A DNA stretch of 44,360 nt, from positions 1,332,100 to 1,376,459 of the forward strand of contig NZ_GL622359.1 of NCBI RefSeq assembly GCF_000185505.1, in the 5' to 3' direction. Positions 40,869 through 44,360 of the stretch are shown here, one piece after another. Both the position numbers and the translations under genes were made by a program. Each line of letters begins with the position of its first letter. Position 1 is the first letter of the stretch. Under the pieces are notes generated by a model. It saw only the letters and a program-made list of their open reading frames with translations. It was not told where the DNA came from and did not search any database. The stretch is from Pseudoramibacter alactolyticus ATCC 23263 (GTDB lineage Bacteria; Bacillota; Clostridia; Eubacteriales; Eubacteriaceae).

Positions 40869-41471
40869 TTATTCGACCGTATAATCCGTATAACCCTCCA
40901 CGTCTTTTTGCCACGCTTCGATCTCTTTATGCAATCTTTGCGAACGGCCGATCATCCAAATGCCAACGACGATGCAGATGACCGCCAAAATCGTCACAAA
41001 AAACTGGATGAATCCCTTCGGATTGAAGATGGCCGCCAAGCCAAATCCAATGAGCACCGCCGCTGTCATCACGCGCAGCGTTCCCCAAAAGGGGCTCAGC
41101 GCTGCGCCGGCCAGCAGCATGCCGATGCCCAGCGCCATGGCCCAGAATCCGACCAGCGCCAGAAAGAAACCGACGATGAATCCCGGCATCACCGCCAGTA
41201 TCAAACCGATCACCAAATTAAAGACTCCCCGCCCGGTCGACCATTCTCCGCCCGGCCGTCTGGCGGCGATCAACGCGATCACTCCGACGATCAGCCGCTC
41301 GATCCCGATCAGCCGGATCACCACCGACAAAATATGAAAGCCCGGCAGCAATAAAATAGCCGCTCCCAGCACCACCATCATGATGCCCTCGGTTAAAAGG
41401 GACTGCCATTGCCCAAACCATTTTTTTATAAAACGCGGCGCGCCGCTGCCTGAAGGCCCTTGTCCGTTCAT
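40869..41471 (-). CDS. DUF308/HdeD-like membrane protein
   Basis: Membrane protein of 200 residues with six hydrophobic segments arranged as the repeated helix pairs of DUF308/HdeD proteins (LLTEGIMMVVLGAAILLLPG, GVFNLVIGLILAVMPG, AAVLIGFGLAAIFNP). A short hydrophilic N-terminus and a charged C-terminus flank them. HdeD of E. coli is linked to acid resistance; function here is unknown. It has a clear promoter, and mnmA follows after 57 bases, possibly in the same transcript. Confidence 0.78.
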   Translation of the reverse strand: MNGQGPSGSGAPRFIKKWFGQWQSLLTEGIMMVVLGAAILLLPGFHILSVVIRLIGIERLIVGVIALIAARRPGGEWSTGRGVFNLVIGLILAVMPGFIVGFFLALVGFWAMALGIGMLLAGAALSPFWGTLRVMTAAVLIGFGLAAIFNPKGFIQFFVTILAVICIVVGIWMIGRSQRLHKEIEAWQKDVEGYTDYTVE

Positions 41472-41503
41472 TGTTTACTCCCTTTGTTTTGATACGTGCC
41501 CTT

Positions 41504-41532
41504 ATTATAGAAAAAAGCGGTGACAATGGCAA
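41504..41532 (-). promoter_or_regulatory. Promoter of the DUF308 gene (and perhaps mnmA)
   Basis: On the minus strand TTGCCA (41527-41532), a 17-base spacer and perfect TATAAT (41504-41509), about 33 bases before the ATG. Confidence 0.65.
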
Positions 41533-41560
41533 ATTTTTCGCTTTCCTAATTTTTTTGCTT

Positions 41561-42748
41561 TCAGCCGGCGCTAAGCCGGTTTTTCCTTTTTAAGACCTCA
41601 TAGCACACCAGTGCGCTTAAAGTCAGCAGACTGATAACCCCGCCGATCTTAAACATCGGAACGCGGTAGTGCATTTCGATCTTATTTTTTCCAGATTGTA
41701 ACGGAATTGAAATGAAGCAATCAGCAAAAGTATCCGCTGTTATTTTCTTACCGTTTCTTGTAATCCGCCAGCCGGCCTTATCCTCTGGAACGGACAAAAA
41801 TAACGCTTCGTCCGTTTTGCCGTCTATTTCGCAAAAAATACTCTTGTTTTTCACTTGAATCTTTTGGGCTGCTCGGCGATTGATTACGGCTGAAGCCTTT
41901 CGGAAACGGGACAAGTCGAGCACGAAAAGCTGCTCATCTTTAAAAATAAAGTTTCGGGGCATTGTGACCGTGATTTTCGCCGTGGTTTCGCCTGCCTTTG
42001 TCGGAACATAAACCACTGAAGGCGAAAGCCAGCAGGCATAGGCTATCTTTTTGCAGCCGTTTAAATCGATTTGAACGCCGTTATTTTCTTTTTTCCATGG
42101 AAAATAAACATAAAGCAAGCCATCTTTAGGAACCTCAATCTGATAAATCTTTTTAAGACCTTTTTTAGTCTTTCTAGTCTCTGCATGATAAACCGCCGGC
42201 GTGTAATATTCAGCTTCGATTCCACTTGCCGAGCTGATAATTTTATTTTGATAACCAAAAGGATTCGCAGCGGCCTGCCGCTTTATCTTCTGGACAGGCC
42301 GATACGAAAACGCAAAGGGAAAAACATAGGGATTTTGATACACCGTTTTATGATTGTATCTGCCAACACCTTCAACCCGTTTAAATCCTTTAATCGGATA
42401 GGACGACAAGACATATTTGGTTCCTGTCAGCGCATCGATCGGAACGACGGAATCATTCACGGCATTCATCGCCTTTGCCCATTCTTTATATCCGGCCCGA
42501 TCATAAAAGTCAACGACATTCCCGTCATTGGTCGAAGAATACCCTGCATTCGAGGCATAGGCATTGACGAATGCTTCGTTATAATTGGCTGTCGTTCCGG
42601 CTCCGCTTTCCCTCATGCGCCGCGTGCTCGTTTCGCCGATCCGATAAAACGATCCGCGATCATAAGTTTTGAGCGCCCGGATCTGCCTGCTGCTGGACTG
42701 CACATATTGATGATAAATCCTCACCGTATCCACGTGATATGTTTTCAT
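41561..42748 (-). pseudogene. YfhO-family membrane protein, 5'-truncated
   Basis: Encodes only the C-terminal part, about 395 residues, of a YfhO-type protein. In full-length members, about 800 residues or more, an N-terminal multi-helix membrane domain related to lipid-linked glycosyltransferases comes first. Here the sequence starts near ALKTYDRGSFYRIGETS, passes through the globular extracytoplasmic region (YASNAGYSSTNDGN, ALTGTKYVLSS) and ends with one helix and KRKNR. All upstream helices are missing, and the open frame running up to 42931 is antisense to pepD. ATG 42748 is the first plausible start. No ribosome site supports it. A remnant left by deletion or rearrangement is the likely reading. 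Confidence 0.7.
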
Positions 42749-42816
42749 TAAAATCTTGCGCTGCAGGCCAGCGCACACAGTAACGCAACCCGTTAACCAA
42801 ATTTCAAGCTTTGCTG

Positions 42817-42825
42817 TGCTATAAT
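42817..42825 (+). promoter_or_regulatory. Extended -10 promoter of pepD
   Basis: TGC-TATAAT, a perfect extended -10 element (42817-42825), 38 bases before the pepD ATG. No good -35 box at 16-18 bases, which an extended -10 can tolerate. Confidence 0.5.
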
Positions 42826-42863
42826 CACCCATTATCCAATGAAAGCCAAGAGGAGTTCCACCC

Positions 42864-44324
42864 ATGAAAAATATTTTAAAAGATTTCGAACCGAAAAATC
42901 TGTTTGATGCCTTTGAACAGATCACCCGCATCCCCCACCCGTCTTACAACACCGCGGCCCTGGCCGATTACATTTTGGATTACGCCGCGGCTCACGGCGT
43001 CGACGCGCACCAAGACGGCGCGGGCAACGTCATCGCGACGTTGCCCGCCAGTAAAGGCCACGAAGCTGCGAAGCCTGTGATCCTCCAGGCTCATCTCGAT
43101 ATGGTGGCCGACAAGGTGCCGGATTCCCCCCACGACTTTACCAAGGATCCACTGATACTGATCGTCCGGGATGACGATCTTTATGCCGACGGCACGACCC
43201 TGGGCGCCGACGACGGCGCGGGCATCGCCATGTGTCTGGCCATCATGGCCGAGCCCGGGCTCGTACATCCCAAGCTTTACATGATTTTCACCGTCGAGGA
43301 GGAAGTCGGCATGGACGGCGCCTATGCCCTGAATATGACACCCTTTGCCGACGCGGCCAGCATGATCAACCTCGACTCGGAGAATGAAGGCGAAGCCACT
43401 GTCGGCTGTGCCGGCGGCGCCAAAATCCAATGCGTGTTTCCCCTGCGCCGCGTGAAAGCCAAGGGGCTCGCCGCCACCATTACCCTTTCCGGCCTTGCCG
43501 GCGGCCATTCCGGCGACGCCATCGATCAGTTCGGTCTCAACGCCAACGTCGCCATGGGGCAGATCCTCGCGACCATCGGCAAAACAATTGACTTCAGCAT
43601 CATCGATTTAAACGGCGGCACCAAAGAGAACGCCATTCCGACCGCCTGCACCGCCAAACTGATGATCGGCCCCTACGAACGCCTCGAACTCGACCAGTAT
43701 ATCAATGCCCTGCAGCAGACCCTCCGGGAAATCGCCGGCGCCCGGGACCGCAATCTGGCCCTGGCCGTCACCTACGGCGAAAACAAACAGCAGGAGGCCG
43801 AAGTTCTTGGGCCGGATTCGGAGGCGCTTCTGCTCTACGCGTTGACCACAGCGCCCAACGGCGTTCAGGCCATGGGCCGTGCCGTTCCCGGCGCGGTGGA
43901 TACTTCCCTCAACCTGGGGATCGCCGCCACAGAGGGCAAACGCTTCACCATGACCTTCAGCGTCCGCTCGGTCCATAATGCGGCCCGGGATCTGCTTTGC
44001 GACAGGCTCATCAACTTCGCCGATTATCTCGGCGGCCGCTCCACGATGACCGGACAATACCCGGCCTGGCCCAGCCGCGCCGATTCGCCCCTGTTTAACA
44101 CGATGAATGCCATCTGGCAGGCGCGCACCGGCGCGCCCCTCAAACGCGTCACCATCCACGGCGGGCTGGAATGCAGCCTCTTCGCCGACAAACTGCCGAA
44201 CCTCGACATCGTCTCCATCGGACCGGACAATATGGATATTCACACGCCGAACGAACACATGTCCATCCCTTCTTTTAAACGTACCTATGCTTTCCTTTGT
44301 GAAACCATCAGCGCCCTGGCATGA
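42864..44324 (+). CDS. pepD: Aminoacyl-histidine dipeptidase (M20 family)
   Basis: Cytosolic zinc dipeptidase (carnosinase-like) that splits Xaa-His and other dipeptides. 486 residues, normal length. Zinc ligands and catalytic residues are seen in order: LQAHLDMVADK (His and the catalytic Asp), GADDGAG (bridging Asp), TVEEEVGM (catalytic Glu and a Glu ligand), INLDSE (Asp ligand) and the C-terminal DIHTPNE (His ligand). The central lid domain contains GGHSGDAI. GAGGAG lies eight bases before the ATG. It is divergent from the truncated yfhO gene and complete within the window. Confidence 0.95.
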   Translation: MKNILKDFEPKNLFDAFEQITRIPHPSYNTAALADYILDYAAAHGVDAHQDGAGNVIATLPASKGHEAAKPVILQAHLDMVADKVPDSPHDFTKDPLILIVRDDDLYADGTTLGADDGAGIAMCLAIMAEPGLVHPKLYMIFTVEEEVGMDGAYALNMTPFADAASMINLDSENEGEATVGCAGGAKIQCVFPLRRVKAKGLAATITLSGLAGGHSGDAIDQFGLNANVAMGQILATIGKTIDFSIIDLNGGTKENAIPTACTAKLMIGPYERLELDQYINALQQTLREIAGARDRNLALAVTYGENKQQEAEVLGPDSEALLLYALTTAPNGVQAMGRAVPGAVDTSLNLGIAATEGKRFTMTFSVRSVHNAARDLLCDRLINFADYLGGRSTMTGQYPAWPSRADSPLFNTMNAIWQARTGAPLKRVTIHGGLECSLFADKLPNLDIVSIGPDNMDIHTPNEHMSIPSFKRTYAFLCETISALA

Positions 44325-44360
44325 CCGGCGCACCAAAAAACCCCTTCGCGGCAAATGGTG

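Overview
The window looks like a chromosomal stretch of a Bacillota (probably Clostridia/Eubacteriales) genome. This rests on strong AGGAGG-type ribosome binding sites, Gram-positive-type genes (YfhO fragment, FtsX/ABC exporter, MptD-type ECF transporter, DUF308 protein) and a TPP riboswitch in front of thiC. The species cannot be fixed from the sequence. No rRNA, tRNA, CRISPR, integrase or transposase was seen.

Left flank (1-6.6 kb), housekeeping and accessory: a CPA2 cation/H+ antiporter, an ADP-ribosylglycohydrolase, a ClC chloride transporter with a C-terminal TrkA-C-like domain, a PaaI-type thioesterase, a frame-broken SGNH hydrolase, a flavodoxin and a macro-domain ADP-ribose hydrolase.

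Centre (7.1-33 kb), the main interest: one very long leftward operon (about 32.8 -> 7.26 kb) for a thiazoline-type NRPS metallophore. In transcription order it holds a fused ECF ATPase-ATPase-T protein, an MptD-like S component, two YbtP/YbtQ-like exporter-type ABC half-transporters, NRPS-1 (A with an embedded methyltransferase/epimerase-like domain, then PCP), a saccharopine-dehydrogenase-like protein, a thiazolinyl imide reductase, NRPS-2 (docking-like segment-Cy-A-PCP-extension), NRPS-3 (acyl-AMP ligase-ACP-Cy-A-PCP-PCP-docking-like segment-Cy), a type II thioesterase, a free-standing condensation enzyme, a free-standing carrier protein, a second type II thioesterase with a Cys nucleophile, and an Sfp-type phosphopantetheinyl transferase. 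Most junctions are ATGA or GTGA overlaps. All three A domains carry a cysteine-like specificity pattern. The gene set recalls yersiniabactin/pyochelin enzymes and, from memory, the equibactin locus of Streptococcus equi. Here the starter is loaded by a FAAL-like ligase built into the NRPS, and no salicylate synthase is visible. A DtxR/IdeR-like palindrome lies just before the first gene, which suggests metal control. The inferred product is a starter acyl group joined to up to three cyclised cysteines, one ring reduced.

Several reading frames are broken. In the SGNH hydrolase, the ECF fusion and NRPS-3 each break is a one-base change in a run of identical bases, so assembly error or slippage is likely. 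NRPS-2 has three lesions outside long runs, including an in-frame TGA, and may be truly inactive.

Right flank (33-44.4 kb): thiC under a TPP riboswitch, an ABC/FtsX export pair, a gene-poor stretch of about 0.85 kb, a tandem-Nudix protein with mnmA, a DUF308/HdeD-like membrane protein, a 5'-truncated yfhO and a rightward pepD. The flanks look richer in G+C than the NRPS island, which suggests the island was acquired.
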